A DNA stretch of 64,000 nt from Methanoculleus caldifontis (GCF_032842345.1 NZ_WBKO01000001.1:992001-1056000); one strand, 5' to 3'. Counted from the stretch's first letter, positions 50,109-59,289 are shown. The notes: generated by a model not told the origin, from the letters alone. Translations and numbers: made by a program.

Positions 50109-50759
50109 GTGACGCCATTGTCAGGGACTGTCCAGAATTTTCGAGATAAAGGGCTCAATCCGATTAAAAGCGCCGCAAAGAAGGGCGTCTCTCTCGTACA
50201 GCGCCAAAAACGGATGATCTGCGATTACTTCGGAAGCAGGATGATCCAGAACTGGGATAAAATTCCCGGAGGTTACATCACCACGATCAACTCGGTTGCA
50301 CTCGACGATGTCCTCCGGGTCTATTACGATGTCCTCCAGATCCATCACGAGTTCTGCGACATTGCCTCGGACGGATCATTTGATCGCTATTCCAGGATCT
50401 TCAGCCAGGTCTTCTACGTTGCGAAGTTAGACGCAGGGGTCGTCGGATACTCTGTCTACTGCGTTAAGCCCATGCTGACCCTCTGCGGCATCAGGAAAAC
50501 TGCCGTGCTCTACTCGATGGCAGTTGATAGGGAGCACCGGGGACAGGGTATCGGGGAGCAGTTACTCATTATCAGCGTCCGGGAGATGCAGTTGAACGGC
50601 ATCAACAAGATAGTCCTGTATGTCGGCAAAGAGAACATCCCCGCCCAGTTGCTCTACACGAAACTCGGATTCGTTGTGACGGGCGAGCTCGCAGGTGCCA
50701 GCGACGGGGGGGAGCCGTACTACAGAATGGTGCTGCGACTGCCGGCTATCCCTGCCTGA
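50109..50759 (+). CDS. GNAT-family N-acetyltransferase
   Basis: A 216-residue protein. The GNAT fold occupies about residues 55-210: the acetyl-CoA-binding motif is LYSMAVDREHRGQGIGEQLL, followed by VLYVGKENIPAQLLYTKLGF. The N-terminal 50 residues are basic and unusual, so the true start may be later than the GTG at 50109. The substrate is unknown. Codon use is slightly less GC-rich than in neighbours. It is divergent from nothing and converges with the DUF2240 gene. Confidence 0.8.
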   Translation: MTPLSGTVQNFRDKGLNPIKSAAKKGVSLVQRQKRMICDYFGSRMIQNWDKIPGGYITTINSVALDDVLRVYYDVLQIHHEFCDIASDGSFDRYSRIFSQVFYVAKLDAGVVGYSVYCVKPMLTLCGIRKTAVLYSMAVDREHRGQGIGEQLLIISVREMQLNGINKIVLYVGKENIPAQLLYTKLGFVVTGELAGASDGGEPYYRMVLRLPAIPA

Positions 50760-50791
50760 GATGCCGCTCCGGGCCGGCGGCCCCCCGCTCC

Positions 50792-51256
50792 TTACCGCTG
50801 CTTTGCGACCGACCGTTCCAGAGCGGGGAGTTTGTCCTCGAACGCCACCCCGTATTTCCGTGCGAGGATGACCGCCGCCGCCTCCGCCCGGAGGTTGCCG
50901 TCGAAGTGGTCGGTCACGACCCGGTGGAGCTCCGCAAAGACCTCCTGCGGCGGCTTTCCCGTGGCGGCGGCGACCCGCCCGATCAAGTCCTCGTAGGGGT
51001 TCTCGGCCGCGAGGACTTCCGAGGTGGGCTTGAAGCCGAGGGGGATCGAAACCTCTGCGATATCAAAGAGCGGCCGGATGGATCCCCCGTCCACCGCGAC
51101 AAGCCCTTCCGCGATCGCCCGCTCCAGGAGTTGGTTTGCCTGCTCCTTGTTCATCCATTTCCGGTCGATGGCGATGTAGAAGACGAACTCGCTCCTCTGC
51201 AGCCGATCTTTGCGCATGTGCTTGAACGGCGCGGCAACCGCGATCCTGACGCTCAC
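50792..51256 (-). CDS. DUF2240 family protein
   Basis: A 154-residue archaeal protein of family DUF2240. Conserved pieces are VAAPFKHMRKDRLQRSEFVF, KWMNKEQANQLLERA, EGLVAVDGG and EVSIPLGFKPTSEVL. The function is unknown. The GTG start at 51256 overlaps the end of the preceding gene by four bases (GTGA), so the two are translated together. Confidence 0.82.
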   Translation of the reverse strand: MSVRIAVAAPFKHMRKDRLQRSEFVFYIAIDRKWMNKEQANQLLERAIAEGLVAVDGGSIRPLFDIAEVSIPLGFKPTSEVLAAENPYEDLIGRVAAATGKPPQEVFAELHRVVTDHFDGNLRAEAAAVILARKYGVAFEDKLPALERSVAKQR

Positions 51257-51675
51257 TCGCAGGCACCCTTGAGCAGGCTTCGCAGGTCCATCGCATCCAT
51301 ATCGCCGAGGCGGCTCTCTTTTGCTACGTAGCATTCCGTCACCGGCCCCTTATCGACGAGCCGGAGGTAAAAGACGTTCTCCGAGACCGGCAGCCGTTTG
51401 TCGGGGGTGAGGAGCGTCTTCTGCAGGCCGACCCGGAAGTCCGCCACCTCGGTGATGGCACCGGCGCGCGTGAGCGTGGCATCGAGGTCCTGGAACTGCG
51501 TCCGGCCGTCGGCGACCTGGAGGACGATCCGCTCCTTGACGAGGCCGTCAGGGCCCCTGCCGGTCGTATGAGTGTCGTGCATCCGGGCCATGCAGGCAAG
51601 GACATCCTGGAACGGCCGGGCGAGCTCGAAGTCGAGATCGATGGACTGGGGGAAACGATGGTATATCCTGCGCAT
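51253..51675 (-). CDS. hypothetical protein upstream of DUF2240
   Basis: A 140-residue soluble protein that I do not recognise. It has no signal peptide or membrane segment. It is mixed alpha/beta, with ELARPFQDVLACMARMHDT near residue 17 and VFYLRLVDKGPVTECYVAKE near 105. The start at 51675 is the first ATG before a conserved-looking stretch; a GTG lies one codon upstream. It is coupled to the DUF2240 gene by a four-base overlap and is divergent from the SoxB-like gene. Confidence 0.62.
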   Translation of the reverse strand: MRRIYHRFPQSIDLDFELARPFQDVLACMARMHDTHTTGRGPDGLVKERIVLQVADGRTQFQDLDATLTRAGAITEVADFRVGLQKTLLTPDKRLPVSENVFYLRLVDKGPVTECYVAKESRLGDMDAMDLRSLLKGACE

Positions 51676-51763
51676 CACTAGAAGTGACGCCCGCGGAACG
51701 TAAAAAGGATATGATCCCGCCGGAGCGCAAAGGTTTTTGACATACCCCGCCCTCCCGGCACCC

Positions 51764-53203
51764 ATGACCGACCACCTCACCCTCCTCCAGGTGAACGACT
51801 CGCACGGTTACCTGGAGCCGCACCAGGAACTCTTCTACACTGCGGGCCTGCCGGAGTACCGGATCGCCGGCGGGTATGCCCGGATCGCCGCGCTCCTCGA
51901 GGGGATACGGGATACTCGGGGCGAGAGGGTGCTTTCGTTCGACTGCGGCGACACCATCCACGGGACCTACCCTGCCGTCCAGTCGAAGGGTGAGGCGCTC
52001 GTCCCGGTCCTGAACGCCCTCCGCCTCGATGGCATGACCGCCCACTGGGAGTTCGCCTACGGGCCGGAGCAGTTCCGGAAGGTGGCCCGCGCCCTCGACT
52101 ATCCCGTTCTCGCCGTCAACTGCTACGACGACGCGACCGGCGACCTTGTCTTTCCACCATCCGCGGTCTGCGAGACCGAAGACCTCCAGGTGGGCGTCAT
52201 CGGAATCGCCGCGACCATCGTCGACAAGGTGATGCCGGAGTCCTTCTCGGAGGGGATCCATTTTACCCTGGGGAACGAGGAGCTTCCGGAGCATATCGCC
52301 CGGCTCCGCGACGAGGAGGGGGTGGACCTCGTCGTGGTGGTCTCGCACCTCGGTTTCCCGCAGGAGGTGAAACTCGCGGGTGAGGTGGACGGGATCGACA
52401 TCCTCCTCTCGGGGCACACCCACAACCGCCTCTTTGAGCCTGCGGTCGTCAACGATACGATCATCATCCAGTCCGGCTGCCACGGCTCCTTCCTCGGCCG
52501 GCTTGACCTCGCCGTGGAGAACCGGCGGGTGAAGCGCTACTCCCACGAACTGCTCGTCGTCGGGGAGGAGATCCGGCCCGACCCCGAGGTCGAGGACCTG
52601 GTCGCGGGGGTCGTGGACCCGCACCGCGAACGCCTCTCGCGGGTCGTCGGGGAGACCCGGACGGGGCTCTCGCGGACCACGGTCCTTGAGGCCACGATGG
52701 ACAACCTCCTCCTGCAGGCGATCCTGGACGTCACGGGCGCGGAGATGGCGTTCTCGAACGGCTGGCGCTACGGCGCCCCGGTGCCGCCGGGCCCGGTGAC
52801 GGCAAACGACCTCTGGAACATCATTCCGGTCAACCCACCGGTCTCGACGGTCGAGATCACGGGCCGGGAGCTCCGGGCGATGATGGAGGAGAACCTGGAG
52901 CGGACCTTCTCGCGCGATCCCTACGAGCAGATGGGGGGTTACGTGAAGCGGTGTATGGGGATCAAACTCTACTGCAAGCTCGAGAACGCGCCCGGCCTCC
53001 GGATCCAGGAGTTCTTTGCCGGCGGGAGAAGGCTCGACCCGGACACCGTCTACCGTGCCGCGTTCGTCACCGGCCAGGGCGTCCCGCCGCAATACGGGAT
53101 GAACCGGGAGAACCTCGATATCCATGCGATCGAGGCGCTCGAACGCTACCTCGCCCGGGGTCCCGCGAGCGCCGAACTCCACGGGAGCGTGACGGCGATA
53201 TGA
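51764..53203 (+). CDS. SoxB/5'-nucleotidase-superfamily metallophosphoesterase-like hydrolase
   Basis: A 479-residue protein of the UshA/SoxB superfamily. The dimetal motifs are LQVNDSHG, DCGDTIHG, SHLG and GHTHNRLF. The third motif reads TAHWEFAYG, where 5'-nucleotidases have GNHEFD; the HWEF form is the SoxB (thiosulfohydrolase) type. The C-terminal domain (about 320-479) is the 5'-nucleotidase C domain with NVxP-like IIPVNPPVSTVEITG. There is no signal peptide, so it is cytoplasmic, unlike SoxB. Its stop overlaps a DsrE-like gene by four bases. Together these point to sulfur chemistry, but a nucleotidase role is possible. Confidence 0.82.
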   Translation: MTDHLTLLQVNDSHGYLEPHQELFYTAGLPEYRIAGGYARIAALLEGIRDTRGERVLSFDCGDTIHGTYPAVQSKGEALVPVLNALRLDGMTAHWEFAYGPEQFRKVARALDYPVLAVNCYDDATGDLVFPPSAVCETEDLQVGVIGIAATIVDKVMPESFSEGIHFTLGNEELPEHIARLRDEEGVDLVVVVSHLGFPQEVKLAGEVDGIDILLSGHTHNRLFEPAVVNDTIIIQSGCHGSFLGRLDLAVENRRVKRYSHELLVVGEEIRPDPEVEDLVAGVVDPHRERLSRVVGETRTGLSRTTVLEATMDNLLLQAILDVTGAEMAFSNGWRYGAPVPPGPVTANDLWNIIPVNPPVSTVEITGRELRAMMEENLERTFSRDPYEQMGGYVKRCMGIKLYCKLENAPGLRIQEFFAGGRRLDPDTVYRAAFVTGQGVPPQYGMNRENLDIHAIEALERYLARGPASAELHGSVTAI

Positions 53204-53535
53204 CACCGGAAAAGGTCGTCTTCCACCTTGACGAGCGCGAGAAGGTGCCTCTCGTCCTGAATAACGTGAAGAATCTCATCGACGAACTCGAAGGCGTCGA
53301 GGTCGAGGTGGTCGCCCACGCCGGGGGGGTAGAAGGGCTCCGCACCGGCAGCTCCCATGCGGAGCTCATGGAGCGGCTCGCGGAGAGCGGCGTCCGTTTC
53401 GTCGTCTGCGAGAACACCCTCCGCTCCCGGAATATCCTGCGCAGCGACTTCCCCGGCTACGTCGGGACCGTTCCGTCCGCTATCGTGGAGCTGGTCGTCA
53501 GGCAGGCTGAAGGCTGGCGTTACCTCAAGCCGTGA
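53200..53535 (+). CDS. DsrE-family protein
   Basis: A 111-residue DsrE/F-like protein. The start KVVFHLDEREKVPLVLNNVKN and the later SGVRFVVCENTLRSRNI follow the family, which carries sulfur on a conserved cysteine; the cysteine in VVCENT is in the right place. It overlaps the SoxB-like gene by four bases (ATGA), so the two are coupled. The role is probably in sulfur transfer, by inference from family and partner. It converges with rps8e. Confidence 0.8.
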   Translation: MTPEKVVFHLDEREKVPLVLNNVKNLIDELEGVEVEVVAHAGGVEGLRTGSSHAELMERLAESGVRFVVCENTLRSRNILRSDFPGYVGTVPSAIVELVVRQAEGWRYLKP

Positions 53536-53545
53536 AAAAAAAGTA
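53536..53545 (-). terminator. T-run after rps8e
   Basis: On the minus strand a run of eight or nine T directly follows the S8e stop codon and lies between the convergent genes, a strong archaeal terminator signal. Confidence 0.55.
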
Positions 53546-53923
53546 TTATGCGATCAGGACGGCGTTGACGACGCCGTCCTGGCTGGGTCTGCTGACGATC
53601 CGTGCGCGGCCCATCTCGGTCCTGATGATGGCGCCCTTGGTCAGGAGGTTCCGCCGGACGTAGTTGGGGTTGGCGCTGTTCGCCTCGACCGTCTCGATCT
53701 TCACTTTCCGGGTCGTACCGTCCGCGGGGTTCGCGACCGTCGCGTAGTCGAGCCGGAGTGCCCGGACCTTCTGGTTGCCCCCGAAGGTGCGGACGATCTT
53801 CTTGCGTTCTTCACCGATGTGCGTTTCTGCGGGAGCTCTGCCGATCTCCGCTCTCATCTTGCCCCGGGAGGTGTGGTAGCGCCCGCCGGAGGGCTTCCGT
53901 ACTGATCTTCCTTGCCACTGCAT
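53546..53923 (-). CDS. rps8e: 30S ribosomal protein S8e (eS8)
   Basis: A 125-residue archaeal S8e. The start QWQGRSVRKPSGGRYHTSRG and the block RTFGGNQKVRALRLDYATVA are diagnostic, as are ANPNYVRRNLLTKGAIIRT and the end. It is a single-gene unit on the minus strand. Confidence 0.96.
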   Translation of the reverse strand: MQWQGRSVRKPSGGRYHTSRGKMRAEIGRAPAETHIGEERKKIVRTFGGNQKVRALRLDYATVANPADGTTRKVKIETVEANSANPNYVRRNLLTKGAIIRTEMGRARIVSRPSQDGVVNAVLIA

Positions 53924-54029
53924 GTGACCACCGAAATATACTCTGCTGAGGATGCGGTACCCCCAGGGGATAGCGATCTCTCGTTAAAGTGCTATAACTA
54001 TTCGAGACCGGGATATTTAACCCTGCTGA

Positions 54030-54677
54030 TCACGCGAGGATCGCGTCAAGCAGCGCCTCGAGCCCTTCGCCGGTCTTCATGTTCGTCTTAAAGACCTTCA
54101 TCTCCGGGTTGTAGCGGTGCATGTCGCGCTCCATCCGGTCGAGGTCGGCGCCGACGAACCCTGCGAGGTCGACCTTGTTGATGACGCCGATGTTGCTCCC
54201 GCGGAACATCATCGGGTGCTTGTTCACGACGTCATCCCCTTCGGTCGAACTGACGATGACGATCCTCTTCTCGGCGCCCAGGCGGAAGTCGGTCGGGCAG
54301 ACCATGTTCCCGACGTTCTCGATGAAGAGGACGTCGATCTCATCGAGCGGCAGGTGCTCGATGGCGTGCTCGACGAGGTGGGCGTCGAGGTGGCACTCCT
54401 TCCCGGTATTGGCGTTGTAGGCCGGGACCCCGGCTGCGACGATCCGCTGGAAGTCGTCGTCGCCGTAGACGTCCCCGGCGATGGCGCCGGCGCGGAGGCC
54501 CCGCTCTTTGAGTTTCGGGGCGAGCCGCTCGATCAGGGCGGTCTTTCCCGACCCGATGGCGCCGAGGAGGTCGAACGCCCGGATCCCGTGACCCCTGAGG
54601 TGGGCGGCGTTGGCGTCGGCGATCCGGTTGTTGACGTCGTAGATGTCCTTCTCCACGTGGACGTCGATGTGGTGCAT
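54030..54677 (-). CDS. hypB: hydrogenase nickel incorporation GTPase HypB
   Basis: A 215-residue GTPase that inserts nickel into [NiFe] hydrogenases. The P-loop is LLGAIGSGKTALIERL. GTPase switch regions are GDVYGDDDFQR and the metal-binding GKECHLDAHLV with cysteine and histidine for nickel/zinc; G4 is INKVDLAG. The start at 54677 (MHHIDVHVEKDI) is the family's usual one; ATG at 54695 is in frame upstream. It is divergent from SRP19 over 56 bases. No hydrogenase genes are nearby. Confidence 0.93.
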   Translation of the reverse strand: MHHIDVHVEKDIYDVNNRIADANAAHLRGHGIRAFDLLGAIGSGKTALIERLAPKLKERGLRAGAIAGDVYGDDDFQRIVAAGVPAYNANTGKECHLDAHLVEHAIEHLPLDEIDVLFIENVGNMVCPTDFRLGAEKRIVIVSSTEGDDVVNKHPMMFRGSNIGVINKVDLAGFVGADLDRMERDMHRYNPEMKVFKTNMKTGEGLEALLDAILA

Positions 54678-54733
54678 GGTATATACTGTGATCATGATCT
54701 GTTTATAGGTTAACACGCCCAAACCCTACGACA

Positions 54734-55006
54734 ATGAGCGCAGAACGCATCCTGTACCCCTGTTATTTCGACGCCACGCTCCAGCGGCGGGAAGGGCGTC
54801 GCGTCGCGAAAAACCTCGGCGCGAAGTCCCCGGAGCTTGCCGCGATCGAGGCGGTCCTGCGGCGGATGAAGGTCCCGCACCGCGTGGAGGAGCACCACCA
54901 CCCCGCCCGGTGGGCCGAGCGCGAGGGCCGGATCGTCGCGGAGTGGGAGGGGAGCAAGGAAGACCTGATCCGGAAGGTCGCCCGCGGCCTCTCGGGCCGG
55001 AAGTGA
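54734..55006 (+). CDS. srp19: signal recognition particle subunit SRP19
   Basis: A 90-residue SRP19, which binds 7S RNA and helps SRP54 join it. The start RILYPCYFDATLQRREGRRV and the motif YxAxKNP-like RRMKVPHRVEEHHHPARW are typical. A TATA-like TTTATAGG at about 54701-54709 suggests a leaderless transcript. The following PHP gene starts at or right after its stop. Confidence 0.93.
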   Translation: MSAERILYPCYFDATLQRREGRRVAKNLGAKSPELAAIEAVLRRMKVPHRVEEHHHPARWAEREGRIVAEWEGSKEDLIRKVARGLSGRK

Positions 55007-55011
55007 CCGGG

Positions 55012-55656
55012 ATGTACGACCTGCACACCCACACCATCCTCTCCGACGGCGAGCTCCTCCCGACGGAGCTCGTCCGCCGGGCCGCCGTCCTCGGCTACGA
55101 GACCCTGGCCGTCACGGACCACGCGGACGCCTCGAACCTTGCGCACCTGGTGGAGGCGGTGGGCGAGGTCCGCGACGCGGCGCGGTGCTACGGCGTCGAC
55201 CTGCTCGTCGGGGTGGAGCTCACCCACGTCCCGCCCACGCTGATCCCGGCGCTTGCACGCGACGCAAAACGGCGTGGCGCCGATATCGTCGTGGTCCACG
55301 GGGAGACGGTCGTGGAACCGGTGGCGCCGGGGACCAACCGCGCCGCCTGCACCTGCGAGGACGTGGACGTGCTCGCGCATCCCGGTCTCGTCACGGAGGA
55401 GGATGCGCGCGAGGCTGCCACGCGGGGGATCGCGCTCGAGATCACCTCCCGTGGGGGGCACAACCGGACCAACGGTCACGTTGTGCGGGTGGCGCGGGAG
55501 GCCGGCTGCAGGCTGGTGGTCGATTCCGATACGCATGCGCCGTCGGATCTTATGTCAAAAGAGGCACGGTGGGCGGTTGCCTGCGGTGCCGGGCTTACGG
55601 GGGCGGAATCCCGGGAGGTTCTCTCCTGGGACATAAAACGGCTTCTGCAGAAATGA
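55012..55656 (+). CDS. PHP-domain histidinol-phosphatase-like metallohydrolase
   Basis: A 214-residue PHP-family protein. The metal motifs are DLHTHTILSDGE, AVTDHADAS, VVHGET, VLAHPG and VDSDTHAPS, all complete. Family members include histidinol phosphatases and the archaeal RNase P subunit p30-like proteins; length and motif order fit the former group better. A GTG at 55003 overlapping the SRP19 stop is an alternative start. It is in an operon with srp19. Confidence 0.85.
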   Translation: MYDLHTHTILSDGELLPTELVRRAAVLGYETLAVTDHADASNLAHLVEAVGEVRDAARCYGVDLLVGVELTHVPPTLIPALARDAKRRGADIVVVHGETVVEPVAPGTNRAACTCEDVDVLAHPGLVTEEDAREAATRGIALEITSRGGHNRTNGHVVRVAREAGCRLVVDSDTHAPSDLMSKEARWAVACGAGLTGAESREVLSWDIKRLLQK

Positions 55657-55682
55657 GATGAAGTATTTATATTTTAGCAAAA

Positions 55683-55689
55683 CCTTTTT
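55683..55689 (+). terminator. T-run after the PHP gene
   Basis: A short run of T (CCTTTTTA) about 25 bases after the PHP stop codon, before the gar1 promoter. Confidence 0.4.
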
Positions 55690-55703
55690 ATGGGCGAGAG
55701 ATC

Positions 55704-55711
55704 CATATATA
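55704..55711 (+). promoter_or_regulatory. TATA box for gar1-tfb
   Basis: ATATATAT lies about 48 to 55 bases before the gar1 start, which leaves a short leader containing the GAGG ribosome-binding site (55748-55751). Confidence 0.5.
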
Positions 55712-55758
55712 TGTGTTACTAAATACCTCCAACTATAGTATCCCCTAGAGGTTGCAGT

Positions 55759-55983
55759 TTGCGGTTAATCGGACGTTCTGTAAGTGTTTGTGGTAGTCGC
55801 TTGTTAATCTTGCGATGTGATGCTGCACAGTTGCCCCGCCTCTACGGTGAGGCTGTAGATCGCCGGTTGAAGCCCGTAGGGAAGGTAGTTGATATCCTTG
55901 GGAATATATCCTCTCCCTATGCCGTAGTCATCTGCTACAGCGGCTGTTCGGTGCAGGTTGGCGAGAAGATCTTTGCAAAATAG
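55759..55983 (+). CDS. gar1: H/ACA RNA-protein complex component Gar1
   Basis: A 74-residue Gar1-like protein of the H/ACA ribonucleoprotein that makes pseudouridine in rRNA. The key segment is [20 protein letters not shown], a six-stranded barrel motif of Gar1, with the end [10 protein letters not shown]. It starts with TTG at 55759, with GAGG seven bases ahead. Its stop is 11 bases before tfb, an arrangement I know from other archaea. Confidence 0.88.
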   Translation: MRLIGRSVSVCGSRLLILRCDAAQLPRLYGEAVDRRLKPVGKVVDILGNISSPYAVVICYSGCSVQVGEKIFAK

Positions 55984-55994
55984 GTGTAGAAGCG

Positions 55995-57011
55995 ATGGCA
56001 GAAGTAGAAAAACTCAAGCAGCTGCAGTTGCAGCGTGAGGCCCTGAAGAAGAGAGGGGAGCAGCAGAAGGTCAAGGAGACGGAGAAGAAGCGGACCGAGG
56101 AGACCGTCCAGTCCGTCTGTCCCGAGTGCGGCAGCCGCCAGCTCGTCCACGACTACGAGCGTGCCGAACTCGTATGCCAGAGCTGCGGCCTGGTCCTCGA
56201 CGAGGAGTTCATCGACCGCGGTCCCGAGTGGCGTGCCTTCGACCACGACCAGCGGATGAAGCGTTCCCGTGTCGGCGCACCGATGACCTTCACGATCCAC
56301 GACAAGGGTCTCTCGACGATGATCGACTGGAGGAACCGCGACTCCTACGGCCGTGCTATCTCGAGCAAGAACCGCGCCCAGCTCTACCGGCTCCGGAAGT
56401 GGCAGGGGCGGATCCGGGTCTCGAACGCGACCGAGCGGAACCTGGCGTTCGCGCTCTCGGAACTGGACCGGATGGCCTCCGCGCTCGGCCTGCCCCGGAA
56501 CGTGCGGGAGACCGCCGCCGTGGTCTACCGCGACGCGGTGGACAAGAACCTGATCCGCGGCCGGAGTATCGAGGGAGTCGCCGCGGCCGCGCTGTATGCG
56601 GCCTGCCGCCAATGCAGCGTGCCGCGGACGCTCGACGAGATCGCCGAGGTATCCCGTGTATCGAGGAAGGAGATCGGGCGCACCTACCGGTTCATCTCGC
56701 GCGAGCTCGGATTAAAACTCCTGCCGACGTCCCCTATCGATTACGTACCGCGCTTCTGCTCGGGCCTCAACCTGAAGGGTGAGGTCCAGAGCCGTGCGGT
56801 CGAGATCCTCCGGCAGGCTGGAGAACGCGAACTTACGAGCGGCAGGGGCCCAACGGGCGTCGCTGCGGCCGCTATTTACATCTCCTCGATCCTCGGCGGA
56901 GAGCGGCGCACCCAGCGCGAAGTCGCGGAAGTCGCAGGCGTGACCGAGGTCACGATCAGGAACAGATATAAGGAACTAGCAGAAAAATTAGATATCGAGA
57001 TCATACTCTGA
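55995..57011 (+). CDS. tfb: transcription initiation factor TFB
   Basis: A 338-residue TFIIB homologue. The N-terminal zinc ribbon is [20 protein letters not shown], then [13 protein letters not shown], followed by the B-reader/finger [17 protein letters not shown]. Two cyclin-like repeats cover about 140-235 and 240-338; the second contains [15 protein letters not shown] and the terminal recognition helix [15 protein letters not shown] charged N-terminal extension (about 35 residues) precedes the ribbon. It is 11 bases downstream of gar1 and is followed by tRNA-Ala. Confidence 0.96.
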   Translation: MAEVEKLKQLQLQREALKKRGEQQKVKETEKKRTEETVQSVCPECGSRQLVHDYERAELVCQSCGLVLDEEFIDRGPEWRAFDHDQRMKRSRVGAPMTFTIHDKGLSTMIDWRNRDSYGRAISSKNRAQLYRLRKWQGRIRVSNATERNLAFALSELDRMASALGLPRNVRETAAVVYRDAVDKNLIRGRSIEGVAAAALYAACRQCSVPRTLDEIAEVSRVSRKEIGRTYRFISRELGLKLLPTSPIDYVPRFCSGLNLKGEVQSRAVEILRQAGERELTSGRGPTGVAAAAIYISSILGGERRTQREVAEVAGVTEVTIRNRYKELAEKLDIEIIL

Positions 57012-57034
57012 TCTCATATCTTCCCACACTCCTG

Positions 57035-57105
57035 GGCTCGTAGATCAGGGGTAGATCGCTACGTTCGCAACGTAGAGGCCGCGGGTTCAAATCCCGCCGA
57101 GTCCA
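57035..57105 (+). tRNA. tRNA-Ala (anticodon CGC)
   Basis: Acceptor arms GGGCTCG and CGAGTCC pair with one G-T. The anticodon stem CTACG/CGTAG closes the loop TTCGCAA, giving CGC, which reads GCG. T arm GGTTCAAATCC is normal. It starts only 23 bases after tfb, so it may share a transcript. Confidence 0.95.
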
Positions 57106-57406
57106 TTTTCCTGTTTTCGCACTGTGTTCTTCACATAACTTCTATCCCGTTCTGCAAGGTCTCCAGGCGACCGGAGGTCGTCGGGGGTTTTGAGCGGGGC
57201 GCAGCCCCCTCAGTCCGACTATGGGCCACATTCCATTGCCTCTGTCGGATGGTGCGCGATCGGGAGGTTCTTTTTCCGGCTCCTCCGATCTCTCCAGTAC
57301 GGCGCAGAGGAGACCGGAGCGGGTTGAGGGGGGGGGTGCGCATGAAAGAACGGGTCAAAGAAACCGGCCCGGGGACCGGTATCCGCCGGCGCGGGGCACC
57401 CCCCGT
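57106..57406. other. intergenic region after tRNA-Ala
   Basis: About 300 bases with no supported gene. A T-rich stretch follows tRNA-Ala at once (57105-57116). The GC-rich middle part has a weak symmetry GGGGCGCAGCCCC (about 57197-57209). I see no further repeat. Confidence 0.4.
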
Positions 57407-59176
57407 CTATCCCCAGGTGAAGTTCCGTACCGGCTCCTCCGGCAGCACCAGCACAAACCTGGCTACTCCCTGCAGGGAGACGTCTGCAGACGCTTTGTTC
57501 GAGTATGGGTTGACGTAGGTCTCAAGCATCGTCCGGTTCCCGGCCTCATCCTCCCGTGCCATCGCCAGATCCCACTGTGAGTACCGGTCGTCCCTGACCG
57601 CCGCGTCGCTGACGAACCAGTTCTCCGGCGGGAAGCAGCACGACGCGACATCGTTCCTGTAGTAGAGGGTCAGTTCGCCGCTGACGTCGGCGTCGCCCGC
57701 ATCGAACTCCCACCGCCGGTCGATGCCGGGATTCTCAGATGTCTCGTTCACTGCGGCAGCGATCGTGCCCGGTTCCCGCACCTCCGAGACCTCAAAGGTC
57801 GCGATCACCCAGCCGTCGGAATCGGTGAAGTGGACGAGGCTCTCTTCCGGGTCAGCCGGTATCTCAGCGGAGGCGGCATACGGTTCTCCGGGGACGGGAT
57901 GGATCGCTCTGTCGAGGAACTGGTAGCGGAGCCGCACAAAGTCCTGGATCGTCTCGGTGTGATACGCCAGGTAGCCGAGATCACCGTGATGGTTCTGCGG
58001 GTGCAGCACGAACGCGTCTTCCCCCGGCGTGACGTTCAGGCTCTCGCCGATCGCCTCCTCGTGGAGAGCAAGCTGCCCGGCATAGTAGTCTTCCGTGAAG
58101 ACCTCGTCCATCAGGTAGACCATGCGGGCTTCAAGCCTCTCGCGGAGCGCGGGGGTCTGGAGGAACTTCTCCACCAGGTCATTGTCCCACCCGCCTGCCA
58201 CCGGTGACTCATATCCGAAGTAGTCGTTGACCGTAGAATCTCTCCGGCTGTGCGAGCCGAACGTCAGGTCCTTGTCCCAGGGTATGACCACCCACCCGGC
58301 GTCCGGGTCCTCCGTGTCCAGGTAGAGCCAGTAGTCGTCGCCAAAGGAGTCGACGTCGCCGATGAGGTAATGGATCGCCAGCCAGTCGATGAAGTTCTCC
58401 TCATCGAACCGCTCGATGAACCCCTCCTCGAACTCCGTCCCGGCGGGAGTCCGGTAGACCCAGGAGACGAGGTCATGGACCGCCCCCCAGTCCGGGTCGC
58501 CCCGGCTGTCCATGGTCGTCTCGAGGAATGCTTCCGGTTCGTCCTGCTCATCGATAGGATACCCGAAGGCAGAGAGGCGCCCGATCCCCGGCTCATAGTA
58601 GTGCCCCCGGAAATCGTCGGCGATCAGCGTCCCTGCAGGGTCGAGGCCGTTGCTTGCAAGCAGGTCGCCGTCGACCCGTTCCACGTGGACGTACAGACCC
58701 TCGTAGACGCCGTTGATGTACAGGTCGAAGTGTTTCGTCCTCGACGCGGGCTCTCCGAGGACGTGAAAGAGGTCCATCGAGAGTTTCTCCCGCATCATCG
58801 TGGGGTCGGTGTAGGTGGCCTTCAGGTTCATTACGTTGCTGCCGAAGAGGAACTCCTGGGGTTCGATGAACCGTATGTCGAACGATTTCTTGGGGAGCTC
58901 CCGTGACGAGGTGCCCCGGAACCGCACCCCCTCGATCTCGATCTCCTCGCCGTCGGGCGAGAGCCGCACGGAGCCGTTCAACCGCTCGTCGGATCCATCT
59001 CCGCGGCTGTACAACTCGGCGAGATCGCTCTCCTCCATGAAGAGGTAGAGGTCCAGCACGCCGGAGTCGGAACCGCTCACATTCGCCTGCCCCGACGCTG
59101 CAGGTATGGTGAAGGCCATTGCGGCCAGCACGAAGAGCATGCCGGCCACTGCCCGGGCCGTAGAATCCATTGCCAT
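57407..59176 (-). CDS. secreted CotH-family protein
   Basis: A 589-residue exported protein with a signal peptide ending near residue 30. A CotH kinase-like domain covers about residues 70-400: RGTSSRELPKKSFDIRF, NLKATYTDPTMMREKLSM, YVHVERVDGDLLA, and WVVIPWDKDLTFG, where the aspartates are the metal-binding residues of the fold. The C-terminal region (430-589) is beta-rich and probably a sandwich domain. Spore-coat CotH phosphorylates proteins; archaeal targets are unknown, though the outside location suggests surface proteins. It forms the edge of a group of exported proteins. Confidence 0.85.
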   Translation of the reverse strand: MAMDSTARAVAGMLFVLAAMAFTIPAASGQANVSGSDSGVLDLYLFMEESDLAELYSRGDGSDERLNGSVRLSPDGEEIEIEGVRFRGTSSRELPKKSFDIRFIEPQEFLFGSNVMNLKATYTDPTMMREKLSMDLFHVLGEPASRTKHFDLYINGVYEGLYVHVERVDGDLLASNGLDPAGTLIADDFRGHYYEPGIGRLSAFGYPIDEQDEPEAFLETTMDSRGDPDWGAVHDLVSWVYRTPAGTEFEEGFIERFDEENFIDWLAIHYLIGDVDSFGDDYWLYLDTEDPDAGWVVIPWDKDLTFGSHSRRDSTVNDYFGYESPVAGGWDNDLVEKFLQTPALRERLEARMVYLMDEVFTEDYYAGQLALHEEAIGESLNVTPGEDAFVLHPQNHHGDLGYLAYHTETIQDFVRLRYQFLDRAIHPVPGEPYAASAEIPADPEESLVHFTDSDGWVIATFEVSEVREPGTIAAAVNETSENPGIDRRWEFDAGDADVSGELTLYYRNDVASCCFPPENWFVSDAAVRDDRYSQWDLAMAREDEAGNRTMLETYVNPYSNKASADVSLQGVARFVLVLPEEPVRNFTWG

Positions 59177-59289
59177 GGGCCGGAGTCATGCCGTCAGACG
59201 GCATTAAGGTTGCCCGCCCGGGCGAGCGGGAACCGCAGTGCCGGGTATATTGATGGGCGGACGACCGGGCTCACGGGGTTACGCCGTCG

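Noticed and set aside
55705-55713. Palindromic CATATATATG upstream of gar1 as an operator
   Set aside because: TATA-type sequences are palindromic by nature; the promoter explanation is sufficient.
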